Shown in pieces: positions 16,499 to 24,307 of a stretch of DNA of 54,905 nt (position 1 is its first letter; each line of letters opens with the position of its first letter). The DNA comes from Actinomadura logoneensis. GTDB lineage: Bacteria; Actinomycetota; Actinomycetes; Streptosporangiales; Streptosporangiaceae. The DNA is taken from positions 1 to 54,905 of the forward strand of contig NZ_QURH01000211.1 in the NCBI RefSeq assembly GCF_003428695.1, written 5' to 3'. The notes below the pieces were generated by a model. It did not search any database. It saw only the letters and a program-made list of their open reading frames with translations, and had not been told where the DNA came from. Both the position numbers and the translations under genes were made by a program.

Positions 16499-18191
16499 TT
16501 GAAGATTCGTCCAGTTCGTCCAGGTCAAGGGAATCAAGCGGCGGAGTGTCCTCGTAATTCCATTCTGCCATTCGAGCAAGGAATGTCGCGAGATTTGCAG
16601 TGACTGCCTCTTGCCGGCGGAGAAGGAACGGTTCTTTGTGGCCCTGTGAGAACAATTTCACAGATGTGCGATCAAGGCAATAGGATATGAGGACGCGCTC
16701 CCAGACGTCATCTTCCATGTCCAACGGTTGTTGGGCTATTCCCTCAAGGAACGTGTCCGCCGAGTCGGTCTCACTTGGCACGAAGAGCCGGTTCGCTGCC
16801 CAGAGCTGCTGGCGACCAGTCAGCCCGTGACGATAGAAACGATGAACTGCCAAGGCTGCCGTGGACTGTTCCGAGAGCAAAGTGGTCAATTCACGAGTAT
16901 CATAAATCTGCCCCGTGACAGGAGAGCGAGGGTTTAGCGCCCACCAGGAACATAGAATAATCTTGCCGACAGCCTCGTTAGTTCGGAAGCGCTCACTATT
17001 AGGAGTGGCTGGATTCGCTTCATTCATTGAATTTATGAGCCCCGTAATTGAGCCCTCCTCGTCGCCTGGCTTTACCAGTGCACAGAGTACGCGGCTCATT
17101 TGTGTGAAGCTACCCTTGAAGACTGTGGGTCCACTCACTGCCACGCGCCAGTAAAAGCGGCGAAGCAGCAGGAGGTTTCGCTCATTGGGATTCGGAAAGT
17201 GGGCGAAGAACCTGGTAAGGACAACAAGAAGTGCCTTGTAGGTGAGCAAAGAGAGGTGCGGGACTCCTGCACTGTTCTGGAGGAAGGTAACTGCTCGGAC
17301 CAGAGCTTGCTCGCCCTCTTCATAAGCGGCATCTTGCTTCTCGCCAGGAAATTCCGGTGCAGTGCGTCGACTGCTGTCGTCGAATTCGCTGCGAATATCG
17401 CGCATCGGGTCCGGGCCCCGCCGAGCCAAAATCGTATGCAACACGGTGTTATCGTCAATGATACCGAACCCAGTACGCGCAGCGACACGCTCCGCAATTC
17501 GAGGGATCGATAGACGATCCGGCGCGCCTTCCTCTGGTCCGGCAAAAAGAGCTGAGAAGATCTCGGCCCTACTAAGCCGCTTCCCATAGTTATTCATCCG
17601 GTCGAAAATATCGGTCAAAATTCGTTCGTCGTGCTGACGGACCAAGTATGCTGGAACCTTATACTGGCGAAGCAGTTTGGCCACACGACGCGCTTCAGGG
17701 AAGTACTCTGAACTCGACTGCCCGGGCCCGGAAAACCAATTTAGCAACTCGTCTAGATCGAAAAGCACCGGAAGTGGAACTTGGCTCGCATCCGGAAACT
17801 TGGGGCAGTCGATAAATTCTCGATTCGCTAGATCATAGTAGATGGAGAATGGAGAATGTTCATTTCCTTTGGGATGAAGAGCATTCGCTAGACTAGTGAT
17901 GCGCTGCTGGCCATCGACAACCCACAGGATGTTGTCCCCGCCTGGCGCATCGATTGAAAGTGAGCCCAATGTAATACGGTCGCGCCCCGACTGGCGAACC
18001 CACAGCAGAAGGCTACCGATGGGGTAACCCTTTATTATGCTGTCGAAGAGTCTAATTACATCCTGAGTACCCCAGCGAAAATCTCGCTGAAAATGAGGAA
18101 CGCGAACTCGTCCGCTCCAGGCTTCGCCCACCAGATCTTCAAGCTCATAAGTTGTTGCGCTTGGTTGTGTATCGAGTCCAGCGGCAGACAT
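16485..18191 (-). CDS. DUF262 domain protein (GmrSD N-terminal-like)
   Basis: A 568-aa protein. The DUF262/ParB-like nuclease-fold motifs are VPHFQRDFRW (31-40) and VVDGQQRITSL (91-101), with the linking FDSIIKGYPIGSLLLW helix between them. This is the N-terminal domain found in type IV restriction enzyme GmrSD and in other phage-defence proteins, where DGQQR binds and hydrolyses nucleotide to drive the effector. No DUF1524 HNH motif is evident in the C-terminal 350 residues, which are helical and unassigned. The low GC content matches the HipA-like gene it overlaps. The ATG at 18189-18191 is preceded by AAGGAAG. Confidence 0.85.
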   Translation of the reverse strand: MSAAGLDTQPSATTYELEDLVGEAWSGRVRVPHFQRDFRWGTQDVIRLFDSIIKGYPIGSLLLWVRQSGRDRITLGSLSIDAPGGDNILWVVDGQQRITSLANALHPKGNEHSPFSIYYDLANREFIDCPKFPDASQVPLPVLFDLDELLNWFSGPGQSSSEYFPEARRVAKLLRQYKVPAYLVRQHDERILTDIFDRMNNYGKRLSRAEIFSALFAGPEEGAPDRLSIPRIAERVAARTGFGIIDDNTVLHTILARRGPDPMRDIRSEFDDSSRRTAPEFPGEKQDAAYEEGEQALVRAVTFLQNSAGVPHLSLLTYKALLVVLTRFFAHFPNPNERNLLLLRRFYWRVAVSGPTVFKGSFTQMSRVLCALVKPGDEEGSITGLINSMNEANPATPNSERFRTNEAVGKIILCSWWALNPRSPVTGQIYDTRELTTLLSEQSTAALAVHRFYRHGLTGRQQLWAANRLFVPSETDSADTFLEGIAQQPLDMEDDVWERVLISYCLDRTSVKLFSQGHKEPFLLRRQEAVTANLATFLARMAEWNYEDTPPLDSLDLDELDESSNGVD

Positions 18192-18493
18192 GGCTTCACG
18201 CTTCCTTCATGAGACATCCCGCTTATAGTGTGCTTTTCCGCTTCATGCGAAGGACAAACTCTAGGCCTAGGACCTTTGCCCGCCAAGCTAAGCACCCTCC
18301 CAAGTATGACACTACGTTACCGCTTGTGAACGTCTTTCGAATGTCTCTATGGCCAGTTGTGGCTCCTGAGGACGGGGAGCGGCCGCGGGAGCCGCGCGCC
18401 TGGCACTCAGGAGGCCGGCGATCGCGGAGCGGGCGCACTTGAAGACGTAGAGAGAGTTCTCATCCGGCTCGGGTGTCACGGGTGTCACGTGGG
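18192..18493. other. Promoter region of the DUF262-HipA pair
   Basis: No gene is seen here. On the minus strand a possible -10 (TATAAG, near 18226-18232) lies about 40 bp before the DUF262 start, with TTCGCA at 18-bp spacing as a weak -35. Around 18470-18490 there is a short GGTGTCACG direct repeat. Confidence 0.4.
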
Positions 18494-19060
18494 TTAGGGC
18501 GTGAGTTTGTGGAGGGCTGTGCGGGTTTGGTCGGCGAGGCTGAGGGCTGCGCCGTGACGGTTGTCGATCGTGGTGGTGATGCCGGGCGGCGGGCTGTCCT
18601 GGAGGGTTGTACTCGTCCCAGTGGTTGAGCTTTCAGGCGTCGCGTGGGGCGTCTCGGGTTTCGATGTAGTCGTGCATGGTGTCGTTGTCGCTGTGGATCC
18701 AGATCGCGGCGACGTCCACGCCTCTGGCCTTGCAGCGGTGGGTGAGGCGGTCCAGCCATCCCGGGGTGTGGAGCTCGGTGGCAAAGGGCGCGGAGACGAT
18801 CATGTAGACGTTGGCGTCGATGTTGGCGTAGGCGCTGTTGAACAGGCACCGGTACTCGTGGGAGCGGATCTCGCGCTGGTAGAGGGTGGTGTGGCGGTCG
18901 TGGGGGTAGCCGCCCAAAGAGATGAGCAGGCGTTCGGTCATGCGACGGGTCATGGCGTCCTTGTCCAGGACGGACCAGCCGGTCATGTCGGACAGGAAGC
19001 GCGCGAACTCGGTCTTGCCTGATCCGGCGTAACCGGCTACCAGGAGCGGGGCCGCGGTAG
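18494..19060 (-). pseudogene. Broken P-loop NTPase/kinase gene (zeta-toxin/AAA-like)
   Basis: The frame carries a Walker A motif (LLVAGYAGSGKTEFARFL), then LDKDAMTRRM, VSAPFATEL and DNDTMHDYIETR. These match small ATP-binding proteins or nucleoside-kinase-like enzymes of actinobacteria. Three lesions are visible. There is no start codon before the first conserved residues, where the gene runs into the integrase start. An in-frame TGA lies at 18633-18635, after which the same frame continues KLNHWDEYN. A frameshift follows, beyond which another frame supplies ITTTIDNRHGAALSLADQ and reaches a TAA at 18494. So the gene is decayed rather than merely short. Confidence 0.75.
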
Positions 19061-19070
19061 CGGTGGTGAC

Positions 19071-20342
19071 GTGGCGGGAACCGCCCTCGCCACCCCCGAC
19101 GAACCGGACCGCCCGAAGAAGAAGCGGAAGGCCGCCAAGAACACGCCCAAGCTCCGCGACGGCGTCATGAAGCGGGGCAACACCTGGTCCTACGTCATCC
19201 GCGTCAAGGACCCCGAGACCGGCATCTCCAAGCCCAGGTGGGTCGGCGGCTTCCCCAGCGAAGAAGCTGCCAAGGAGGCTCGCGACGAAGCACGCGTCAG
19301 AGCTCGCCGCGGCGAGTACATCGACCGGAACCTGATCACCGTGGCCGACTACCTCGATGAGTGGTTGGAGAACCACGCGGTCACGATCAAGCCCAAGACG
19401 CTCTCGGACTACCGGCACCTGATCGATCGCCACGTCAAGCCGCGCATCGGCGGAGCCAAGCTCCAGGCCGTCCGTCCCGCGCAGATCACCAAGCTCTACC
19501 GGGACCTGATCACCGAGGGAGGACGCTCCGGAGCCGGGCTGTCTCCGCGCACCGTCGCCTACGTCCACGCGGTACTTCGAAAGGCGTTCCGGGACGCCGT
19601 GGAAGTGGAGCAGCTCATTCCGTCCAATCCCGTCGAGCGCGCGAAGCGGCCGAAGTCCCGCCCCGGAGAACTGGGCCAGATCTGGACGCCGGACCAGCTT
19701 CGGACCTTCCTCGACCACGCATCGGCTCACCGCCTTTCCGCGTTCTTCCACCTCGCCGCCTACACAGGCGCCCGACGCGGAGAACTGCTCAATCTGCGGT
19801 GGCGGGACGTCGACTTCACCGGCAGCCAGATTTACATCAAAGGCTCGGCCTCATTCGTCGCTGGGCAGCGCATCGAAGGGACGACCAAGAGCGGCCGGTC
19901 TCGCGTGGTCAGCATCGCCCCGGGAACGGTGAAGGTTCTCAAGTCCCATCGGGCCCGGCAGGACGCTGAGCGGCTCCTGGTCGGCAAGGACTGGAAGGGA
20001 GCCGCGGCCCCCGGCGACCGGTACGTCTTCGCCACGGGGTGGGGCGAGCCGATCCACCCCGACACGGTCTCGTCGCTGATGGCGACGCTGATCAAGTCGT
20101 ACAACCAGCCGAGCGAGGGGGAGCCTTCCGCCGAGCCGCTGCCCCGCGTCCGGCTTCACGACCTCCGGCACGTCCACGCCACGACGCTTCTGCTGGCCGG
20201 CGTGGCGGTGCACGTCGTCGCAGCTCGGCTCGGGCACGCGGACCCGTCGATCACGCTCCGGGTCTACGCGCACGTGATCAACGAACAGCTCGCTGAGGCG
20301 GCGGACATCTTCGCTCGGCGGATCGGCGAAGGAATGGAGTAG
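19071..20342 (+). CDS. Tyrosine-type site-specific integrase
   Basis: A 423-aa tyrosine recombinase. The N-terminus is Lys-rich, followed by an AP2-like arm-binding region (WSYVIRVKDPETG, 39-51) and a SAM-like core-binding domain (about 90-185). The catalytic residues are complete: Arg235 in TGARRGE, Lys273, His363-x-x-Arg366 in LHDLRHVHA, His389 in LGHADPS and Tyr399 in RVYAHV. This is the phage/ICE integrase type of actinobacteria. It ends 71 bp from the 3' end of tRNA-Arg and points at it, the usual arrangement for an element integrated into that tRNA gene. The GTG start is provisional. No excisionase gene is seen upstream. Confidence 0.93.
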   Translation: MAGTALATPDEPDRPKKKRKAAKNTPKLRDGVMKRGNTWSYVIRVKDPETGISKPRWVGGFPSEEAAKEARDEARVRARRGEYIDRNLITVADYLDEWLENHAVTIKPKTLSDYRHLIDRHVKPRIGGAKLQAVRPAQITKLYRDLITEGGRSGAGLSPRTVAYVHAVLRKAFRDAVEVEQLIPSNPVERAKRPKSRPGELGQIWTPDQLRTFLDHASAHRLSAFFHLAAYTGARRGELLNLRWRDVDFTGSQIYIKGSASFVAGQRIEGTTKSGRSRVVSIAPGTVKVLKSHRARQDAERLLVGKDWKGAAAPGDRYVFATGWGEPIHPDTVSSLMATLIKSYNQPSEGEPSAEPLPRVRLHDLRHVHATTLLLAGVAVHVVAARLGHADPSITLRVYAHVINEQLAEAADIFARRIGEGME

Positions 20343-20372
20343 GGGGCGCTGTTAGCAAGCCCGTTAGCAAAG

Positions 20373-20401
20373 AAGGCACTTCCGAAGATCGGAAGTGCCT
20401 T
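20373..20401. terminator. Bidirectional terminator between integrase and tRNA-Arg
   Basis: A perfect 13-bp stem (AAGGCACTTCCGA with TCGGAAGTGCCTT) has a 3-base loop. On the minus strand it is followed by CTTT. It sits between the converging integrase and tRNA genes. GTTAGCAA occurs twice just before it. Confidence 0.8.
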
Positions 20402-20412
20402 CTCACCTGTGC

Positions 20413-20484
20413 GCACCCGAAGGGATTCGAACCCCTAACCTTCTGATCCGTAGTCAGATGCTCTATCCGTTGAGCTACGGGTGC
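20413..20484 (-). tRNA. tRNA-Arg (ACG)
   Basis: The 72-nt cloverleaf is complete. The acceptor stem is GCACCCG with CGGGTGC. The D-arm is GCTC..GAGC. The anticodon stem TCTGA/TCAGA has loop CTACGGA, giving anticodon ACG. The T-arm contains GTTCGAAT. The CCA end is not encoded. Its 3' end faces the integrase, so it is the likely attachment site of the island to its left. Confidence 0.96.
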
Positions 20485-20736
20485 CCGCTTCAGGTCATCG
20501 ACCTGTCGCGTTGTTGCCGTCCGGAAGTCTACCAGCTCCGCACCTTGGTGCTTGCGCCGTTGGTTTCCGTCCGAGCGACATGACCAGTGTAGGGCACCTG
20601 GGACGGTGCTTGCGCCGGGATGTCGTGGGAACCGGACGGGGCCGAGGTGCGCCAAAGGGTGACCGAGCCGGAAGTCGGGCGGACCCTCTGCAGTCGTCCG
20701 ATACTCGGCTCCCCCCAAACAAGGAGAATCATTCAG

Positions 20737-21165
20737 ATGCGCATGTCCGCCAGCCACCTGATCGGGACCGTCGTCCTGGGCGGCGCCTTGATCGCGTCCG
20801 CCGCCTGCGGGCCGCTCGACTCGGTCACCGGCGGGAACAAGAAGGCCGCGTGCGACAACATCCAGTCGGAGCTGGCTTCGATCAAGACCAAGATCACCTC
20901 GCCGGACGCCAGCAACCTGCGGGCCAGCTCGGCCGCCAACGCCAGGCTCTACCGGGACGCGGCCGGCAAGATCCGGAGCGAAGGAGCAAAGGCGGGCGGT
21001 GACGTCCAGTCGTCCTCGGACAAGGTCGCCAGCGACCTCGAGTCCCTGGCCACCGTGCTCGGCAACATCGGGGCGGGCGGCACCGGCACCTCGAACATGA
21101 GCGGGAGCCGCAACTTCATCCAGGACGCCGCCGCCCTGGGCCGGGCCTGCGGCTACTCTGGCTGA
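20737..21165 (+). CDS. Secreted/lipoprotein-like hypothetical protein
   Basis: A 142-aa protein with an N-terminal export signal (MRMSASHLIGTVVLGGALIA, then SAACG). The Cys at the end of the hydrophobic stretch could be a lipidation site, although SAAC is a weak lipobox because residue -3 is not Leu/Val/Ile. The mature part is Ser/Ala/Lys-rich and helical, with regular spacing (ASIKTKITSPDASNLRAS). It has only one pair of further cysteines (ACDNIQ near the start, RACGYSG at the end), which may form a disulfide. AAGGAG lies 10 bases before the first ATG, and a second in-frame ATG follows two codons later. Function is unknown. Confidence 0.75.
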   Translation: MRMSASHLIGTVVLGGALIASAACGPLDSVTGGNKKAACDNIQSELASIKTKITSPDASNLRASSAANARLYRDAAGKIRSEGAKAGGDVQSSSDKVASDLESLATVLGNIGAGGTGTSNMSGSRNFIQDAAALGRACGYSG

Positions 21166-21257
21166 CCCCGACACGACCGGAAGAGGCTATCCTCGTCATC
21201 GGCTTTGCCGGTTGGCCCGCCGCCCGGTAGCCTGTGCTGAGCCCAACGGGCTCACAT

Positions 21258-21350
21258 GGAGGATTCGCCTAGTCCGGTCTATGGCGCCGCACTGCTAATG
21301 CGGTTTGGGTTTACCGCCCATCCGGGGTTCAAATCCCCGATCCTCCGCCA
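21258..21350 (+). tRNA. tRNA-Ser (GCU)
   Basis: A 93-nt class II tRNA with an encoded CCA. The acceptor is GGAGGAT with ATCCTCC, with discriminator G. The anticodon stem CCGCA/TGCGG has loop CTGCTAA (anticodon GCT). A long variable arm follows, and the T-arm GGGGTTCAAATCCCC is complete. Confidence 0.95.
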
Positions 21351-21357
21351 CCTGACC

Positions 21358-21396
21358 AGGGGCTTCGCCGAGAGCAAGATTCTCAGCGGAGCCCCT
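21358..21396 (+). terminator. Hairpin terminator after tRNA-Ser
   Basis: A 16-bp stem (AGGGGCTTCGCCGAGA with TCTCAGCGGAGCCCCT, two G-U pairs) with a 7-base loop starts eight bases after the tRNA. Confidence 0.75.
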
Positions 21397-21847
21397 GTCG
21401 CGTTCCTGAATGCCTGGTTTGATGGGACTGGAGTGCACGTGGTGGGCACAGGATGGCGCCCGCTCCCAGAATCCGCTTGTGGGCGCTCGAGATCGCTACT
21501 CAGCATGTACCGCAGCGAGGCCGCGCAGCGCTGCGACCGTCGCTACCCCCAAGGCCCGCCCGCTCGGTCGCAGCCTCGCCCGCCGGGCTACTCCCCCTCC
21601 CGCCCCTGTTGCGACTGCATCACTCCGCCGACGCCTTCTTGGCTCGTCGCCATGTCACGCGCCTTTCGGTCGGAGACCGAGCATTGGGCGGGTTGCTCGC
21701 GCTTCAGACGCGCACGTTGGCACAGACCCACGGCCGCCCTGTACACGGCACCGTCCCGGAGGAATATCGGCTTGCACGGTGGCGGACGCGGGCCGCCGCC
21801 CACGGAGCGCGTTCCGGGGCGGCGGGTAGGGCGTGGGCGGGTGGGGC
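21397..21847. other. 451-bp gap without recognisable gene
   Basis: Between the tRNA-Ser terminator and the secreted protein gene I see only short open frames with implausible composition on both strands, and no repeats or motifs. Confidence 0.5.
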
Positions 21848-22201
21848 TCAGCCTCTTATCCACTCGCCGTTGCGGCAGGTCCACTTGATGCCGAGCCAGC
21901 TCCAGTCGCTCTCGCCGTCTTGATAGGTGCGGGCGCTGGCGCTGACCCGGCCGAGGACACCGAATCCTGACACCCAGATGCAGGGTTGACCGTCCGCAAC
22001 AAGGGCTCGACGCTTGGTCGGGTCGTCGTCGGGGACCACGCACTTCTTGAGCTTGGAGAAGAAGATCTCGTCTTGGCGGGGACACTCCGGGTCGTCGGCG
22101 GCGCGGGCGGACGCACCGGTCGCCACGGCTCCGGTCGTCAGCGCCGCCGCCACCGGCAGAGCGGCCGCCACAGCGGCGATCCGGCGTCTCATCTTTGACA
22201 T
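21848..22201 (-). CDS. Small secreted protein with four cysteines
   Basis: This 117-aa protein has a clear signal peptide: MSKMRRR, a hydrophobic Ala/Val/Leu stretch, and cleavage near ASARA-ADDP. The mature part, about 80 residues, has four Cys (PECPR, KKCVV, QPCIW, WTCRN), likely two disulfides. It contains Trp-rich strands near the end (SDWSWLGIKWTCRNGEWIRG). No family is recognised with confidence. A perfect 13-bp inverted repeat sits eight bases upstream of the start. It lies near another small secreted four-Cys protein, in the same orientation. Confidence 0.75.
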   Translation of the reverse strand: MSKMRRRIAAVAAALPVAAALTTGAVATGASARAADDPECPRQDEIFFSKLKKCVVPDDDPTKRRALVADGQPCIWVSGFGVLGRVSASARTYQDGESDWSWLGIKWTCRNGEWIRG

Positions 22202-22208
22202 TCTTCTG

Positions 22209-22247
22209 CCTCACTCTCTGTTGTCGGTCTGACTACAGAGAGTGAGG
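22209..22247 (-). promoter_or_regulatory. Perfect 13-bp inverted repeat before a secreted-protein gene
   Basis: CCTCACTCTCTGT (22209-22221) and its exact reverse complement (22235-22247) flank a 13-base gap and end 8 bp before the ATG. It could be an operator or a leader hairpin controlling translation. Confidence 0.6.
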
Positions 22248-22664
22248 TTCCCTGATCGGGGCGGAATCAACCTGGATGGCGGAGGCGGCCGGTCCCAGCG
22301 GGGGGATGAGCTGCCGCGATCTCTGGACGCGTGAGTGACTCCGAACGCGCAGGGCGGCCGGGCTCGCCGGGTCTGGTCGGTTGGAGCTTCTGGTCATTCA
22401 CAGACCGGTGAGCACGGCCGTGGCCGGGTGACGGTGGAGGCGCTGCGAGTCTCTGCTCGAATGATCGCCGCCGGGGTTCCGGGTGCGGACGACGGACGGC
22501 GGCGGTGGACCGCATCGATCTGCCGAGTGGCCTCGCGGAGTCCCGAACCGAGCGTCCGCTGGACGCCTCCGGGGCGGGCAGGAGCCTCGTTGCCAGCGGT
22601 CGCCGAGACTCGGGCCCGCCCTGCCGGGCTGGCGGCGCTGAGCACCTGCGCGGCGTTGGAGGCG
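22248..22664. other. 417-bp gap without recognisable gene
   Basis: No open frame here has a plausible start, ribosome binding site or composition. It presumably carries the promoter of the gene at 21848 and the 3' end of the hydrophobin-like transcript. Confidence 0.5.
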
Positions 22665-22970
22665 TCAGCAGAGCACGGTGGTCTCCCGACCGAGCACGAT
22701 GAGCCCGTTGATGTTGTTGGTCGCGCAGAAGTTGTGCTGGTTCGGGGCGGGCGCGGGGACGCAGTTGAGGCCGACGGGCTGGCCGGTCGGCTCAAGGACG
22801 ATGCCGAACAGGCCGGCCAGCGTCTTGGTGGAGCCACTGACCTCCTTGTGGATCTGCATGCACCGCATCGGCTGCCCTTCGGCGTGGGCGGCGGTGGCGG
22901 TGAGCGCCGTCGCGGCGCACGCCGCCAGCAGGGCGGTCGCGCAACGGCGAGGGATCGAGGTCGTCAGCAC
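22665..22970 (-). CDS. Secreted hydrophobin-like protein
   Basis: A 101-aa protein with a signal peptide (1-30, cleavage after AHA) and a 71-residue mature part. Its core reads TLAGLFGIVLEPTGQPVGLN-Cys70, a Pro-rich loop, Cys82, then ATNNINGLIVLG. That order, LxGLxGIVL, VGLxC, then NxNGLIxLG, is the pattern of fungal class I hydrophobins (PF01185), which coat aerial structures with amphipathic films. Fungal proteins have eight Cys; here there are four (37, 70, 82, 101), and the usual Cys after GLIxLG is Arg95. The GTG start follows AAAGGGA. It could be a bacterial hydrophobin relative or convergent. Its likely location is the cell surface. Confidence 0.7.
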   Translation of the reverse strand: MLTTSIPRRCATALLAACAATALTATAAHAEGQPMRCMQIHKEVSGSTKTLAGLFGIVLEPTGQPVGLNCVPAPAPNQHNFCATNNINGLIVLGRETTVLC

Positions 22971-23379
22971 GGAGTGTCCCTTTCTGTCGACTGCGCTGGG
23001 CACCCTCCCATCTATGCCCCCACCCTGGAGCGATGACACTGTGTAGTTGCCTTGTGATGCTAGGTCCTCTCGGGTGTTTCGAGTCCCCGAGACCTGGCGG
23101 CGGGCCGGATCGTTGCTCTGGTCGCCCACTGCCGCGCCGAAGGCTCGTTCGTACCGGGGCGCAGATGGAGTTGTTGCGGAGGGCTTGTTGGCGCTGCTGG
23201 TCCTGATGGGCGGGTGGGGCGGTAGGGCGGGGAGACGGGCTTCGGGCTCCTCGGCGAATGCGTCTGGGGCGAAGGGGGCGTCCTTGCGAGGACCGCTCCA
23301 GAGTTGAGATAGCTGGTGGCCGGTCCAGGCCCTGGGCGGCGGCGCAACCGGGGGGGCGGGGCGGCGGCGTCCTTAGGGC
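22971..23379. other. Gap upstream of the hydrophobin-like gene
   Basis: No gene is seen. On the minus strand a possible promoter (TGTCAT, 17 bp, ATAGAT) lies about 60 bp before the hydrophobin-like start. The rest is featureless. Confidence 0.4.
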
Positions 23380-24151
23380 GTGGAGTGGCGCATCGACGGG
23401 TTTGAGGAGATTCGCGAGCTCGGGCGTGGCGGGCAGGGGCGGGTGGTGTTCGCCCGGCATGCCGTCTCGGGTGACCTGGTGGCGGTCAAGTACCTGCTCG
23501 CGAGTTCCGGGGCGGGTGCCCGCGCGGTTCCGGGAGGAGGCCGTCCTTTTGGGACGGGTCCGTGACGCGCACGTCGCGCGCCTGTTCCAGCTGGTGGAGG
23601 GCGAGCGGGGGCTCGCGCTGGTGATGGAGGCCGTAGATGGTGTCTCGTTCCGGGACATCCTCGACCGGTACGGGACGCTGGCGCCGGAGGCGACGTTGGC
23701 GGTTCTGAAGGGGTCGCTCCTCGGCTTGGCCGCCGCGCACGCGGCCGGGGTCGTGCATCGCGACTACAAGCCGTCCAACGTGATCGCCCCGGCGGGCGGA
23801 CTTCTACGTCGCCAGCCGGTACACGCCCAACGACACGTTCGCCTCGCGCTTCTTCCAGGACGAAGGCATGAGCTGTCCCGCCCACACCACGCTGCGCGTG
23901 GGCGCGGCGGCTTACGGAGCGCGCCAGACCGTCGACAGGTCTGCGCGGATGGGCACTCGCACAGCGCGCTACATCGAGTGGTCGGTTCCCTGTGGACGCG
24001 TGACTACAGCCGGGACGGCTATTTCAAGACGCGAACGTCCACCACCTACACCGAGCGGATCTGGTACCTCCCCGCCTCGGAGATCGTCATCGCGGACTTC
24101 TGGCGCACCCCCGACCTGGAGAACATCCTGGCCAAGGCGATCTGGACCTGA
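23380..24151 (+). pseudogene. Ser/Thr protein kinase pseudogene
   Basis: The frame opens FEEIRELGRGGQGRVVFARH, then VAVKYLL: the Gly-rich loop and ATP-binding Lys of a Hanks-type kinase. At about 23515 the frame breaks. RFREEAVLLGRVRDAHVARL, LVMEAVDGVSF and the catalytic loop VVHRDYKPSNV continue in another frame. Kinase sequence stops right after this loop: no DFG or APE region exists. A third frame then reads ADFYVASRYTPNDTFASRFF to about YIEWSVP, and a final shift gives DGYFKTRTSTTYTERIWYLP, ending LENILAKAIWT. So the kinase domain is internally deleted, fused to an unrelated C-terminal region, and carries at least three frameshifts. No functional kinase can be made. Confidence 0.75.
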
Positions 24152-24307
24152 CGCCGGGGTGATGTGGTGCTCGTCCGCGGGCAGGCCGGTCGTGGTGAGG
24201 GCGGCGGACCGTCTTCAGGTAGCGCCACGTGCTCGTCGGCATTGGGCCGGCGCGGCTGAGCGGCTGCCGCCTCGCGCCTGGGTGGGCGCGAGGCGGCGGC
24301 TCTCTCG

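Noticed and set aside
14284..18493. A hipB-type antitoxin gene next to the HipA-like kinase
   Set aside because: No short frame with a helix-turn-helix was found on either strand near the kinase.
18486..18500. GGTTAGGG match to the tRNA-Arg T-arm as a left attachment site
   Set aside because: Only eight bases match, well below the usual att core, and it lies inside the pseudogene's end.
21453..21923. Plus-strand open frame of 156 codons after tRNA-Ser
   Set aside because: It begins without a ribosome binding site, is Arg/Pro/Ala-rich and overlaps a convincing minus-strand secreted protein gene.
22665..22970. Chaplin or rodlin identity for the small secreted protein
   Set aside because: Chaplins have a different signature and typically two Cys; the GLFGIVL, VGLxC and NGLIxLG pattern fits hydrophobins better.
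22335..23036. Plus-strand open frame of 233 codons covering the hydrophobin-like gene
   Set aside because: The minus frame has a signal peptide, start signal and family-like motif; the plus frame has none.
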